A stretch of 64,000 nucleotides of DNA, taken from the NCBI GenBank assembly GCA_002354735.1, contig DEMD01000003.1, forward strand, positions 1-64,000. The letters run 5' to 3'. Shown here one piece after another: positions 55,230 through 64,000 of the stretch. This DNA comes from Gammaproteobacteria bacterium UBA2679 (GTDB lineage Bacteria; Pseudomonadota; Gammaproteobacteria; Pseudomonadales; Oleiphilaceae). Position numbers and translations under genes: made by a program. The notes below the pieces were generated by a model, which worked only from the letters and a program-made list of their open reading frames with translations, searched no databases and was not told the origin of the DNA. The stretch's first letter is position 1; the number at the start of each line of letters is the position of its first letter.

Positions 55230-55961
55230 ATGACAGACGCAGTCAAAGTAAAGCATAAGCCATACCCCATTATACTTGCCTCAACTTCCAGGTATCGCGC
55301 CGATCTTCTCCGCCAGCTCAATCTGCCATTTTCTGGCGTCGCGCCCGACTATGATGAAGCTGCAGATCCGCTTCGAGAGCGACTCAAAGATGAGCCGGCC
55401 GCACTGGCCTGCCATCATGCCCTACAGAAAGCCCTTTCACTTTCCAGGACGAACGCAGCGAGCGTGATTATCGGCAGCGATCAGACCGGAAGCTGCAATG
55501 GCAACCTTCTGCACAAGCCTGGCAATGCTCTCGCCGCTCGAGCGCAGCTCAGCGAGTGCGCTGACAATGAAGCGACTTTTCATACAGCACTGGCCGTCCT
55601 GCTGCCCCACGAGCTCCAGCTACACGATACCAGGGACCAAACGCGGTCGGCATTCGAAGACCGCGACTGGTTCAGAGCGGCACAAGCCGCCTGCAGCACC
55701 CGCCACAGGGTCGTGAGCCTTGTCGAAACCACGACCCTGCGCTTCCGCGCCCTGACGGCAGACGAAATCGACGGCTATCTGGCTCTGGACGAACCTTACG
55801 ACTGCGCAGGCAGTTTCAAGATCGAGTCCCATGGCATCGGCCTGTTCGCCAACTACCGTAGTAACGATCCGTCAGCGCTCATAGGCTTACCACTCATCAG
55901 CCTGGCTACGATCCTGAGGGCCGCTGGATTCAACCTGTTCAGCAAACCCCAGGATCTCTAG
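55230..55961 (+). CDS. Maf-family nucleotide pyrophosphatase (YceF-like)
   Basis: A 243-residue house-cleaning nucleotide pyrophosphatase; YceF members hydrolyse 7-methyl-GTP. It has LASTSRYRADLLRQL, AALACHHALQKA, the catalytic IIGSDQTG (Asp of the SDQ motif), HKPGN, and LDEPYDCAGSFKIESHGIGL followed by SALIGLPL. It is longer than YceF of E. coli (about 194) because of extra sequence in the middle (about 95-150). It is divergent from yceD and converges with sppA (3 bases between stops). Confidence 0.88.
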   Translation: MTDAVKVKHKPYPIILASTSRYRADLLRQLNLPFSGVAPDYDEAADPLRERLKDEPAALACHHALQKALSLSRTNAASVIIGSDQTGSCNGNLLHKPGNALAARAQLSECADNEATFHTALAVLLPHELQLHDTRDQTRSAFEDRDWFRAAQAACSTRHRVVSLVETTTLRFRALTADEIDGYLALDEPYDCAGSFKIESHGIGLFANYRSNDPSALIGLPLISLATILRAAGFNLFSKPQDL

Positions 55962-55964
55962 TGG

Positions 55965-56954
55965 CTAACGAAGCTGCGGAAAGCTCTGCTCGACGAACAA
56001 GGCACTGATGCCCTTGCCAATGCTTACCCCAAGTTGTCCCACAAGGTTTTCGAAGGGGTTTTCGCGCAAGGTATAGTCAACGAGCTCTTCCGCGCCAATT
56101 ATTTCCCGAGCCACGTAGGAGGAGCTGCCAAGACCATCGATCAGGCCGAGATCAAGCGCTTGCTCGCCGGACCAGATGACCCCCGAGTAGAGAAGCTCAT
56201 TCTCCTCTTCGAGCCGATCTCCCCGCCCTTTGCGGACCTGCTCGATGAACTGCTGGTGCGTCGTTTGTAGCACGTCCTCCCACAGTTCACGCTCATAAGG
56301 TTTCACCGGTATGAACGGGTCCAGGAAGGCCTTATGTGCACCAGCAGTGAACACACGACGCTCGACACCGAGCTTCTCGATCGCCTCGACGAATCCGAAG
56401 CCGGTTGCCGTTACGCCTATTGAACCCACAAGACTGGCCTTGTCGGCATAAATCATGTCTGCAGCTGCAGCAATGTAGTAGCCACCGGAGGCCCCGATAT
56501 CGACGATGACCGCATAGGCTTCCTTATCCGGATACTCCGTTCGCAGACGTCGGATTTCGTCATAGATGTACCCAGCCTGGACCGGACTCCCCCCAGGGCT
56601 ATTGATCCTGATGACTACAGCTTTGGCATCCGGAGCTTCGAATGCAGCCCGCAGAGCGGTGATCACTCGGTCTGCACTGGCACTTTCGCCGGCCATTATG
56701 ACACCTTCGATATCGACAATGGCCGTATGCTCGCCAGGCGCCACGTTGATACCGCTACCACTCATACTGAAGCGCACGGCAAAGAAAATAAGGAACAGGT
56801 ACACGAATGTCAGCAGCTTGAAGAAAATTCCCCAACGACGGGAGCGACGCTGCTCACTCACACTTTCAGTGACGATCCGCTGAATGAGGCGCCATTCTTT
56901 TTCACTCTCCGGCCTTGTAGGGCCGCGCGAGCCGTCTTCCACTCTTTGAGTCAT
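55965..56954 (-). CDS. sppA: Signal peptide peptidase SppA, S49 family
   Basis: A 329-residue inner-membrane serine protease of the short (36K) type, degrading cleaved signal peptides. One membrane helix (about 43-63) is followed by RINSPGGSPVQAGYIYDEI. The catalytic Ser is in DIGASGGYYIAAAAD and the catalytic Lys in TAGAHKAFLDPF. Its ATG abuts the rluC stop with no gap (TAA ATG), so the genes are coupled. Confidence 0.95.
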   Translation of the reverse strand: MTQRVEDGSRGPTRPESEKEWRLIQRIVTESVSEQRRSRRWGIFFKLLTFVYLFLIFFAVRFSMSGSGINVAPGEHTAIVDIEGVIMAGESASADRVITALRAAFEAPDAKAVVIRINSPGGSPVQAGYIYDEIRRLRTEYPDKEAYAVIVDIGASGGYYIAAAADMIYADKASLVGSIGVTATGFGFVEAIEKLGVERRVFTAGAHKAFLDPFIPVKPYERELWEDVLQTTHQQFIEQVRKGRGDRLEEENELLYSGVIWSGEQALDLGLIDGLGSSSYVAREIIGAEELVDYTLRENPFENLVGQLGVSIGKGISALFVEQSFPQLR

Positions 56955-57956
56955 TTAGTCGTTTCCATAATCGATATCAGATTTTTCAGGTGTTTGTACA
57001 GGCAGATGCAGACCGGGCTCAGGATTCCACTGCGCCCTGAGCCGCTGATGTGGCGAATCATCCCACTTGAGAACGAGTTCGGCCGCATGCAGACACAGCC
57101 GCCTGACGTTCTGCTCGCTGAACCGCCGATTGACTGTCCGATCCCCATACCGTTCGTCACCGATGACAGGACAGCCTGCGTAGGCCGCATGAACCCGTAT
57201 CTGATGCGTCCTTCCAGTGACCGGACGCGCCTCAACCAGCGTCGCATGCTCAGTACGACCGATCACCGAAAACAGGGTCTGTGAGGCTTTGCCATCACTG
57301 GCGACAATTACGCCCTTGTCCTGCCCTACCAACTTTTTCAGCGGCGCAGTTATCTCCGTCACATGCTTCGGCCATTGTCCGGCCACCCAAGCGTGATAGA
57401 TCTTCTCCACTCGCCCCTCCTGCAGCATAGACTGCAAGCGCAGAAGCGCGCGGCGTTTCTTTGCGATCAACAGCAAACCCGAAGTTTCCCTGTCGAGACG
57501 GTGAACGAGCTCAAGAAAATGGTCGGACTGGCGCACAAGTCTCAGTGACTCGATCAGGCCCGTTTGCAAGCCCGAACCACCGTGAACCGCTATACCCGAT
57601 GGCTTATTGATGATCAGGAGCAGCTCGTCCTCAAACACGATGTCGGTAAGCGCATCCGCAGCGATCCGGCCAGCGACGAAACGCTCGGCCGGCGACGTAT
57701 TGCCTGGACCAGCCTCGGCGTCAACAGCAGACTTGCCGCTAAAGGGCGGAATACGCACGACATCCTCGAGCTTGAGCTTGTTGCTTGGCTTGCAACGTCC
57801 TTTGTTAATCCGGACTTCACCTCGTCGAATGGCGTTGTAGATCCGCGACTTGGGCACATCACTGCAGACCCTGAACAGGAAGTTGTCCAGCCGCTGCCCA
57901 TCAGCGTCCTCGGTAATATTCACGAATCTGACCAAAACCTCTCCTCTATTCAACAT
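56955..57956 (-). CDS. rluC: 23S rRNA pseudouridine(955/2504/2580) synthase
   Basis: Converts three uridines of 23S rRNA to pseudouridine. The 333 residues include an N-terminal S4 RNA-binding domain (about 18-70, RLDNFLFRVCSDVPKSRIYN). The catalytic domain has HRLDRETSGLLLIAKK (catalytic Asp) and ARPVTGRTHQIRVHAAYAG. It is divergent from rne, the common gammaproteobacterial arrangement. Confidence 0.96.
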   Translation of the reverse strand: MLNRGEVLVRFVNITEDADGQRLDNFLFRVCSDVPKSRIYNAIRRGEVRINKGRCKPSNKLKLEDVVRIPPFSGKSAVDAEAGPGNTSPAERFVAGRIAADALTDIVFEDELLLIINKPSGIAVHGGSGLQTGLIESLRLVRQSDHFLELVHRLDRETSGLLLIAKKRRALLRLQSMLQEGRVEKIYHAWVAGQWPKHVTEITAPLKKLVGQDKGVIVASDGKASQTLFSVIGRTEHATLVEARPVTGRTHQIRVHAAYAGCPVIGDERYGDRTVNRRFSEQNVRRLCLHAAELVLKWDDSPHQRLRAQWNPEPGLHLPVQTPEKSDIDYGND

Positions 57957-58705
57957 ATGAAAATCAGGTGGATCTGCCGTTCAGTGCGAGTTGACGGCGC
58001 ACGCAGGGTAATACGGACTCGGCTTGCGGGCTCAGCTTACATTGCCGGATGATTACGAAACAATGATGGCGTCGATTGAAAACAATCGTTGCAATTGCTA
58101 TATTCCATCTGTCAGGCGGCGTCTATGACAGCCATCACGCACGACTCGTTGTTACTTAGAGCTCAAACAGAACTCACAGCACGAGAGACGTGGGCCGCTA
58201 ACTATACCGTTCCCGCTTTCGAAATCCAATTGCGATAGCCTGACAGCTTGCTGATATCAGCGTCCGAACCATCCAGACGCGGGCGAACATCCCTCCTAGG
58301 TGCTCGGGCTGATGCTAGCAGCAACCGTAGGCGTATCAGCTTATGTCACCGGATTGCATTTGGTTTCACCGATTGTGAAACACTGCTCTCAGAAGACCCG
58401 ATACGCTCCATATCTCTACATACCAGAACGTGCATGGCCGCATTATGCACTGACAGAGACTTACGCCGGACCTTTCAAGGTGCGCAGCACTTGCCGCAGC
58501 ACATAGTTAGGCCAGCAATTTTGACCGAAGGGACGCGTGCCGACCGCCTCGATACCGATCGAGGCCGCTCAGAGCACCTTTCGCTGCGGATCAATCTCAG
58601 AGCCTGCTGCACCTCTGATGAACCACGAGTTCGTCGAGCCAGCCGATCAGGCCCCCTCTGCCAGTCATGTCGCCGTCTGCACGGACAATAATAGCGACCC
58701 ATCAA
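57957..58705 (+). promoter_or_regulatory. rluC-rne intergenic region and long rne leader
   Basis: 749 bases with no credible gene. The rne promoter lies at 58076-58104, leaving a 5' UTR of about 595 bases. E. coli RNase E controls its own level through a 361-base 5' UTR, so this leader may have the same role. Several open frames inside it (for example 58248-58691) lack ribosome-binding sites and family resemblance. Confidence 0.5.
58076..58104 (+). promoter_or_regulatory. Sigma-70 promoter of rne
   Basis: TTGAAA (58076-58081) and TATATT (58099-58104) with an exact 17-base spacer in an AT-rich segment. Transcription start is expected near 58111. Confidence 0.7.
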
Positions 58706-61681
58706 ATGAAAAGAATGCTTATAAATGCAACACAGCGTGAAGAACTGCGTGTTGCGCTGGTAGACGGCCAGAAACTGTACGACCTTGATATAGAAGCAGC
58801 CACTCGCGAGCAGAAAAAAGCGAACATCTATAAGGGCAAGGTTACCCGCGTAGAGCAAAGCCTTGAAGCCGCCTTCGTCGATTTTGGTGCAGAGCGTCAT
58901 GGCTTTCTACCACTGAAGGAAGTGGCTAAGAACTATTTCGAAAAGCCGCAGAACGACCAGAAAGGCGGCAAGCCGATCCTTCGTGAAGGCACAGAAGTGA
59001 TCGTTCAGGTCGATAAGGAAGAGCGCGGTAACAAGGGCGCCGCACTCACGACCTATATCAGCCTCGCCGGGCGCTATCTCGTGCTCATGCCGAACAATGC
59101 CAAAGCTGGCGGTATCAGTCGTCGCATCGAGGGCGAAGAACGCGAGCAGCTGAAGGACGCCACGCGCGGACTCGAAACCCCCAAGGGCATGGGTACGATC
59201 GTTCGCACCGCGGGTGTGGGCCGAACAACTGAGGAACTGCAGGGCGATCTTGATTACCTGATTCAGGTGTGGAGCTCCATCGAACAGGCTACCGCTGCCA
59301 GAAAGGCCCCTTTCCTTGTGTATCAGGAAAGCAACGTGGTTATCCGAGCGGTGCGTGACTATCTCCGTAACGACATCGGTGAAGTTCTGATCGATAACCC
59401 CGAGGTGTACCAGGATGCACTGACCTTCGTGCGGGCCGTCGTGCCAAGCATGGAAAACAAGGTCAAGCTCTACGCAGAAGACATCCCCCTGTTCAATCGC
59501 TACCAGATCGAAAGTCAGATCGAAACAGCTTACCAGCGTGAGGTACGCCTGCCTTCCGGTGGCTCGATCGTTATCGATCCGACTGAAGCACTCATCTCCA
59601 TCGACATCAACAGCGCCCGAGCAACCAAGGGTGGCGACATCGAAGAAACTGCTTTCCAGACCAACTGCGAAGCGGCCGACGAAATTGCGCGCCAGCTCAG
59701 GCTCCGTGATATGGGCGGGCTTGCTGTAATCGACTTCATCGACATGATGTCAAACAAGAATCAGCGTGAAGTGGAAAACCGGCTGCGCGCTGCTCTCGAA
59801 ATTGACCGTGCACGAGTACAGATGGGCAAGATTTCCCGCTTCGGTCTGCTGGAAATGTCTCGCCAGCGTCTACGCCCTTCACTGGGTGAAACACGCTCCG
59901 AAACCTGCCCGCGCTGTGAGGGTCAGGGGACCATCAGAACTATTGAATCTCTCGCCCTGACGATCATTCGTCTCATGGAGGAAGAGGCGGTCAAGGATCG
60001 GACGACTGAAGTTCGCGCCATCTGTCCGGTCAATGTCGGCACATACCTGCTCAACGAAAAGCGGATTCAGCTGTGTGCCATCGAGAAACGGCTGAAGGTT
60101 TCACTGATCATCGTACCGACCCCCTCTATCGAAACACCGCAATTCGAAGTTCAGCGTATTCGCGATGACGCCAGCAATCTTGGCGAGACCAGCTATACCG
60201 TTACCGCGGAAGAGCTGGCTGACGACGATCAGTCGATGGACTTCATGTTCAAACGTGGTCCGGTCCGTGAAGAAGCTGCCGTCAAGGGTGTTATTCCAAT
60301 GCCTGCAGCTGCGGCCAAGCCAGCGGCCGCTGCAGAGCCCGTGCCTGCGGCACCTGCAGCAGCCCCTGAACAGGCGACTCAGGAAGCCGGCCTGTTGAGC
60401 AGGCTGAAGAACAAGCTCGGCGCAATGTTTGGTGTTGCACATCAATCGCCGGAGAGTGCTCAACCCCAGGCAGAAGCGCCGACGCAGAAACCTCGTCAGC
60501 CGCAGGCGCAGTCGCCTGCTGACCAGCGGGAAGATAGCCGAAGAAACAAGCGCAACGATCGCAACAGGCCGCCGCGTAACCGTGGCGACCGACCTGCTCG
60601 CGGTGAGCAGACCGGCAATACATCCGGTCGCACGCCCAATGAGCGTGACGGTAACGGCTCGAGACGGTCACAGCCATCAGCTGACTCGCAGAGTCCGGGA
60701 CGAGCGGAGCGTGAGTCTGCCAAAACGGACGACGCCGGCAACAACGCCCAGCCGGGCAACTCTGGAAATCGTGCTCCAGGCGCCGAGGGCGAACCGCGAC
60801 GTTCCCGCAGAGGCGGCCGTAACCGTGGAAACCGTCAGAACCGACAGGGTGGCGAAAACAGAAATGGCAGCCAGGATTCCTCGGCTGAAGACAACGCCAA
60901 CGATCACAGCGCTGAGGCAACTACTCAAACTCCGGAGACGGCGGACAATTCGCAGAAGGCTAGTGAGTTCGCTCGTCCAAGACGCAATCGCGGTAGTGGT
61001 TCGTCAGTGAAAACACCAGAGCCGACACGCGCAGCTGCAGCCCCAGATGCGGCGCCAGGACAGGTTCAGACTGAAGCTCACGCGAGCCAGGACAAGGCAG
61101 CACAGACTGAGGCACAACCTGCTCAGCGGCCGCCAAGATCCGAGCAGAAAACGCGTGAAGCATCTTCTGCGCCTATCGGAACCGAAAGCGCCACGACGCT
61201 GAATCCGGACAAGATTGAGCAGGCTACGCATGACATCGTTGAAAAGACCGCCGCGGCTGATGCAGTCACTTCAGAGCCATTTGAGAAAAAAGAGCGCCAG
61301 CCGACAACTGAGACAGCGGCACCCGAGACTGCGGCACCCGAAACTGCTGAGCCGCGCCGAGTAGAAAACCGCGTGAGCCCACAGGCGCCTCAAAATGCAG
61401 CGTCAACCCAACGCCCTGCGCGCACTTCACGGGGGCAACAGGCTTCTCAGGGCAGACGTGCGCCCGCGGAGCGAGACGGGAACGTTGCCGAGAGCGCAGC
61501 AGGGGCTACGGACAATAACGGCAATGTCGTGAGAGCGCATAACGACCCGCGCGAGCGCAAGCGTCGTCAACAGATGGATGCCAATAATTCGACATCTGCT
61601 GCTGATGCTTCCGGAAGTCAGTCGGATGCCAATGGCAACACAACGAACGATAACGGTGATGGAGCCTCGGCCCATGGCTGA
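58706..61681 (+). CDS. rne: Ribonuclease E
   Basis: Essential single-strand endonuclease and degradosome scaffold. From [13 protein letters not shown] it has 991 residues. An S1 domain (about 35-120) is followed by the catalytic DNase I-like domain with the Mg-binding aspartates near 303 (SIDINSAR) and 345 (VIDFIDM). The Zn-link CPRCEGQG lies around residue 403. After about residue 520 the chain becomes low-complexity: Ala/Pro-rich, then Arg/Asn/Gly-rich (about 600-745), then Ala/Pro/Glu/Gln-rich with repeats of ETAAP. This is the disordered RNA- and partner-binding half. The start at 58706 is preferred to 58667 by family N-terminus. Confidence 0.97.
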   Translation: MKRMLINATQREELRVALVDGQKLYDLDIEAATREQKKANIYKGKVTRVEQSLEAAFVDFGAERHGFLPLKEVAKNYFEKPQNDQKGGKPILREGTEVIVQVDKEERGNKGAALTTYISLAGRYLVLMPNNAKAGGISRRIEGEEREQLKDATRGLETPKGMGTIVRTAGVGRTTEELQGDLDYLIQVWSSIEQATAARKAPFLVYQESNVVIRAVRDYLRNDIGEVLIDNPEVYQDALTFVRAVVPSMENKVKLYAEDIPLFNRYQIESQIETAYQREVRLPSGGSIVIDPTEALISIDINSARATKGGDIEETAFQTNCEAADEIARQLRLRDMGGLAVIDFIDMMSNKNQREVENRLRAALEIDRARVQMGKISRFGLLEMSRQRLRPSLGETRSETCPRCEGQGTIRTIESLALTIIRLMEEEAVKDRTTEVRAICPVNVGTYLLNEKRIQLCAIEKRLKVSLIIVPTPSIETPQFEVQRIRDDASNLGETSYTVTAEELADDDQSMDFMFKRGPVREEAAVKGVIPMPAAAAKPAAAAEPVPAAPAAAPEQATQEAGLLSRLKNKLGAMFGVAHQSPESAQPQAEAPTQKPRQPQAQSPADQREDSRRNKRNDRNRPPRNRGDRPARGEQTGNTSGRTPNERDGNGSRRSQPSADSQSPGRAERESAKTDDAGNNAQPGNSGNRAPGAEGEPRRSRRGGRNRGNRQNRQGGENRNGSQDSSAEDNANDHSAEATTQTPETADNSQKASEFARPRRNRGSGSSVKTPEPTRAAAAPDAAPGQVQTEAHASQDKAAQTEAQPAQRPPRSEQKTREASSAPIGTESATTLNPDKIEQATHDIVEKTAAADAVTSEPFEKKERQPTTETAAPETAAPETAEPRRVENRVSPQAPQNAASTQRPARTSRGQQASQGRRAPAERDGNVAESAAGATDNNGNVVRAHNDPRERKRRQQMDANNSTSAADASGSQSDANGNTTNDNGDGASAHG

Positions 61682-62318
61682 CGCCCGGGGCCTGCCAGAG
61701 GCCTACCCCTATTCACTCGATGATATGCAGCGCCTCGAAGCGCTGCTGTTCTCCGATCGTTTCCCTGATGCCATCGATTGTGTCGGACTCCATGGCCTTT
61801 GCAGTGCACTGGCGGTTGGGCCTGCTCATGATGACGCCTTTGATCTTGCCGCTTTCATACTCGGTGCAGAATCAATCGAATCGGATCCCGACAAACAGGC
61901 GGGCGAGGATAGCGTAAGCTGCTCGCCCGAGGATGCAGCCTTTCTGTCTGATAAAACTGCAGCGCTCGTCAGGCACATCCGTCGTCAGCTCGATAATGAA
62001 CAGCTCCCTGCGTTGCCTGATGAAATTGAGACTGACAAGGATGCAGCTAGCGAGAACAGTCAGACCGCCCTCGAGAACTGGTGCCTGGGTTTCACCGAAA
62101 TCGTCCTGACGCTGGAGGATCGCTGGTTTGCCGATCAGGCTGAAGAAGTCGCCACGCTGATTGCGCCCATACTGGCCGTAGCCGACGTGGAAGATCTTTC
62201 TGACGATACCGAGCTAGCGTCGACGTCACTGGCCGAACTATTAGAGCGGGGCTCCGATGGCGACTTCAGCATTCCAGAGCGCCTGGTCGATCTTTATCTG
62301 ATTTTCAACGGCGAGTAA
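61674..62318 (+). CDS. YecA/YgfB family (UPF0149) protein
   Basis: A 214-residue acidic helical protein. [20 protein letters not shown] and [12 protein letters not shown] match the UPF0149 pattern (a first helical repeat with GLxGLL-like turn, then W-x-x-GF). No C-terminal SEC-C zinc motif is present. Function of the family is unclear; YgfB in Pseudomonas affects gene expression. Its start overlaps the rne stop by eight bases, with GGAG inside rne, so it is coupled to rne. Confidence 0.8.
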   Translation: MADARGLPEAYPYSLDDMQRLEALLFSDRFPDAIDCVGLHGLCSALAVGPAHDDAFDLAAFILGAESIESDPDKQAGEDSVSCSPEDAAFLSDKTAALVRHIRRQLDNEQLPALPDEIETDKDAASENSQTALENWCLGFTEIVLTLEDRWFADQAEEVATLIAPILAVADVEDLSDDTELASTSLAELLERGSDGDFSIPERLVDLYLIFNGE

Positions 62319-62329
62319 TTTCCTCGCAA

Positions 62330-63310
62330 TCAATTAAGGGCCTCGAACAAGCTGGGAACTGCTTTCCGGCAGTTTGCAGGCCCTGACCCTTCCTTCAGTC
62401 CGGGCATGTCCGGAAAAAGACCAAGACGCCGCCATGGTGTCCGTCTCCCGTGATAGTCACTTCCCGCGGTCTGAAACAACTCATGTTTGCGAGCAAGATC
62501 AGCCAGCCATGCGGCCCTGCCCTGTTTGACATCAGGCGTAGCAACTTCAAGTGCGCGTAACTCACAGGCGCTACTCATGTCCTGATATTCGTCAACCAAT
62601 AAGCGGAGCCGTGTGGCTGAAAGGTTGTAGGCATCTGGGTGAGCAAGTGATACCGCGACGCCACAAGCCGCCAACTCCTCGAGCAGTGCAGCCATCTCCG
62701 GCCAGTCGACGACTACATCGCCGGCCTTTCCTTGTCCAAGATAGCGATTAAACGCCTCCCTTTCCGTCCGCACTTCACCCATGGCCACCAAGGCCTGAGC
62801 GAAGTGTGGTCTGGCGAGGAGCTCGGTATCGGGAAGATGCTCGCGCAGGTCCTGGCGTCCGGTAGCCTCTGACACCCTGGCGACAATGGTATCTGCGCGA
62901 TGACGCCGCCGACTCATCTGCGTCTCAAGCAGCCCTTGCAAAGCAGGCTGATGTATATCGAGACCATAGGCGAGGATGTGGATAGTCTTACCTGCCCATT
63001 CGCAGGAGAGCTCGGCACCAGGTTCAATTGACATGCTGTGGTCAGATTGAGGTGAACGAACCCAGAGGCGCTGATCCGCGCCATCAACGCTCAGGGCAAT
63101 GTCTCCGTCAAGGCTCTCATCACTGCTTGGCTTAGCTAATGTAGCGGCTGTCAGCAGCTCGTGATAGCCATTGAGCGTGTCATGATCAGTCATATAGAGT
63201 GTCGTAAGACCTCGACCAAAAGCCAGTGCGGCAAGCTCTCGAGGGCTATTCGTACCATCCGAGGCTGTACTATGACAGTGGCCATCGAAAGTGTGTTGTT
63301 TCAACTGCAA
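62330..63310 (-). CDS. PHP-domain metal-dependent phosphoesterase (YciV/RNase AM-like)
   Basis: A 326-residue enzyme. The PHP metal motifs are FDGHCHSTASDG, TLYMTDHDT, ELSCEW, AHPDAYNL and GSDYHG. YciV (RNase AM) of E. coli acts as a 5'-3' exonuclease trimming 23S, 16S and 5S rRNA and degrading short oligonucleotides. An insertion of about 35 residues (about 55-90) separates the second and third motifs and is not typical. It converges on the YecA-family gene with 11 bases between. Confidence 0.85.
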   Translation of the reverse strand: MQLKQHTFDGHCHSTASDGTNSPRELAALAFGRGLTTLYMTDHDTLNGYHELLTAATLAKPSSDESLDGDIALSVDGADQRLWVRSPQSDHSMSIEPGAELSCEWAGKTIHILAYGLDIHQPALQGLLETQMSRRRHRADTIVARVSEATGRQDLREHLPDTELLARPHFAQALVAMGEVRTEREAFNRYLGQGKAGDVVVDWPEMAALLEELAACGVAVSLAHPDAYNLSATRLRLLVDEYQDMSSACELRALEVATPDVKQGRAAWLADLARKHELFQTAGSDYHGRRTPWRRLGLFPDMPGLKEGSGPANCRKAVPSLFEALN

Positions 63311-63358
63311 AATTCTGCTCCAACTCTGACTTTTGTAAAGGCTTTCTGTGTTCTATGC

Positions 63359-63364
63359 TATATT
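63359..63364 (+). promoter_or_regulatory. Extended -10 promoter for the SH3-domain gene
   Basis: TGCTATATT, an extended -10 hexamer TATATT at 63359-63364 with TGC directly ahead; no clear -35. Transcription would start near 63371, about 85 bases before the ATG at 63456. Confidence 0.4.
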
Positions 63365-63455
63365 TCAAATGATCGCTGATCGGATCGTCATGGCAGCATC
63401 AGAACCTGTCAGGCTCTGCCTTCAATCTCAAATTCATCAAATAAATTGAAACAAC

Positions 63456-64000
63456 ATGAAACGAGTTTCTGAGACTTCCGGGCCGGTAGTTCGAACCAAT
63501 ATTTCACGCCCGCTCATCAATTTCATCTGCGTCGTAGGTCTTATCCTATCATTCCCTGCGCTGGCCGAACGGAAATATATCGACGATACACTGTTTGCTC
63601 CGCTCAACAGCGGTGAAGGACTCAATTACCGAATCGTTCATCGTGGCCTTAAGAGCGGCACGCCAGTCGAAGTGCTCTCCTCCAACAAGGAAACCGGCTA
63701 TAGCAAAGTCAGAGAGCCGGGCGGTATCGAAGGCTATTTGCCAACACGCTTTCTATCGGATCAGCCTATCGCCCGTGATCGGCTCGAAAAGCTGACCAAG
63801 GAAACCAATCAGATGCGCGCTGATTTTGAGAAGATGCGCAGCGAGAACCTCACCCTTCGTGAACGCGCCGAAGCGATGGATGGCGAACGTGCCAAGCTCA
63901 GCAAGGAAAACGTCGCCCTTGAGCACGAACTGAGCGAGCTCAAGCGCATCTCTGAAGGTGCCATCGCGCTCGACGCCACCAATCGCGAATTTCGTGAAAC
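63456..64000 (+). CDS. SH3-domain and coiled-coil envelope protein (partial, YgiM/TIGR04211-like)
   Basis: Frame open to the window end; 181 residues are visible. A signal peptide (about 1-37, VVGLILSFPALA then ER) precedes a bacterial SH3 domain (about 40-100, LRSG-type RGLKSGTPVEVLS and GYSKVREPGGIEGYLPTRFL). A long coiled coil rich in Glu, Leu, Lys and Arg (from about 110) follows. This order is that of YgiM/TIGR04211 proteins, which usually end in a C-terminal membrane helix, off the window here. The gene has no strong ribosome-binding site. Confidence 0.85.
   Translation, partial: MKRVSETSGPVVRTNISRPLINFICVVGLILSFPALAERKYIDDTLFAPLNSGEGLNYRIVHRGLKSGTPVEVLSSNKETGYSKVREPGGIEGYLPTRFLSDQPIARDRLEKLTKETNQMRADFEKMRSENLTLRERAEAMDGERAKLSKENVALEHELSELKRISEGAIALDATNREFRE

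Noticed and set aside
58248..58691. 147-codon open frame in the rne leader
   Set aside because: No ribosome-binding site and shadow-like composition; lies downstream of the rne promoter as 5' UTR.
61311..61350. Short tandem repeats in rne as a possible mobile or CRISPR-like repeat
   Set aside because: They encode an in-frame ETAAP repeat in the disordered tail of RNase E; too short and lacking spacers.

Overview
The window is a 64 kb piece of a gammaproteobacterial chromosome, most likely from a marine, lipid-metabolising lineage near Marinobacter or other Pseudomonadales/Oceanospirillales-type bacteria. The evidence is the canonical tig-clpP-clpX-lon-hupB-ppiD order, the rne / rluC-sppA / yceD-rpmF-plsX-fabD-fabG-acpP / pabC-mltG-tmk block, a separate PtsP (nitrogen PTS enzyme I), MiaE, AcnB, a FadL-type porin, and an alcohol-forming fatty acyl-CoA reductase that closely resembles the Marinobacter wax-ester enzyme. 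No insertion sequence, phage gene, integrase or CRISPR array is visible. Taxonomy is inferred from gene content only.

Layout. 1-1.9 kb: end of a caa3-type cytochrome oxidase operon (ctaC, partial ctaD). 2-10.3 kb: accessory and lipid region with a WG-repeat envelope protein, two SDR-fold enzymes (one the fatty acyl-CoA reductase), a small unknown protein, a methyltransferase plus DUF2156 acyl/aminoacyl-transferase pair, murI and nudC. 10.5-17.5 kb: plsB overlapping a LuxR-type response regulator, a convergent sensor kinase, and ptsP. 17.6-24.3 kb: tRNA-Arg(TCG), cryptochrome DASH, a catabolic-type acetolactate synthase, a small SPW-like membrane protein behind a structured leader, ttcA, a DUF547 protein and a DnaJ-related protein. 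24.3-29.1 kb: a four-gene run of exported proteins (C39 peptidase, beta-barrel, FadL porin, MalM-like protein), the least explained region of the window. 29.2-38.1 kb: the protein quality-control block. 38.3-43.3 kb: three tRNAs, folD, cysS and glnS. 43.4-48.2 kb: ppiB, lpxH, miaE and acnB. 48.3-57.9 kb: cell-wall and fatty-acid genes, with fabF and holB missing from their usual places. 58-64 kb: RNase E behind a leader of about 600 nt, a YecA-family protein, a PHP phosphoesterase, and the start of an SH3/coiled-coil envelope protein.

How the genes fit together. Much of the window serves membrane lipid flow: acyl chains are made (fabD, fabG, acpP), diverted to glycerolipid (plsX, plsB), to lipid A (lpxH) or to fatty alcohol (acyl-CoA reductase), and long-chain fatty acids or alkanes may be taken up by the FadL porin. 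A two-component pair sits directly on plsB. The chaperone and protease block and RNase E handle protein and RNA turnover. Coding starts were chosen by Shine-Dalgarno spacing and family conservation, so several differ from the longest open frame; each case is noted.
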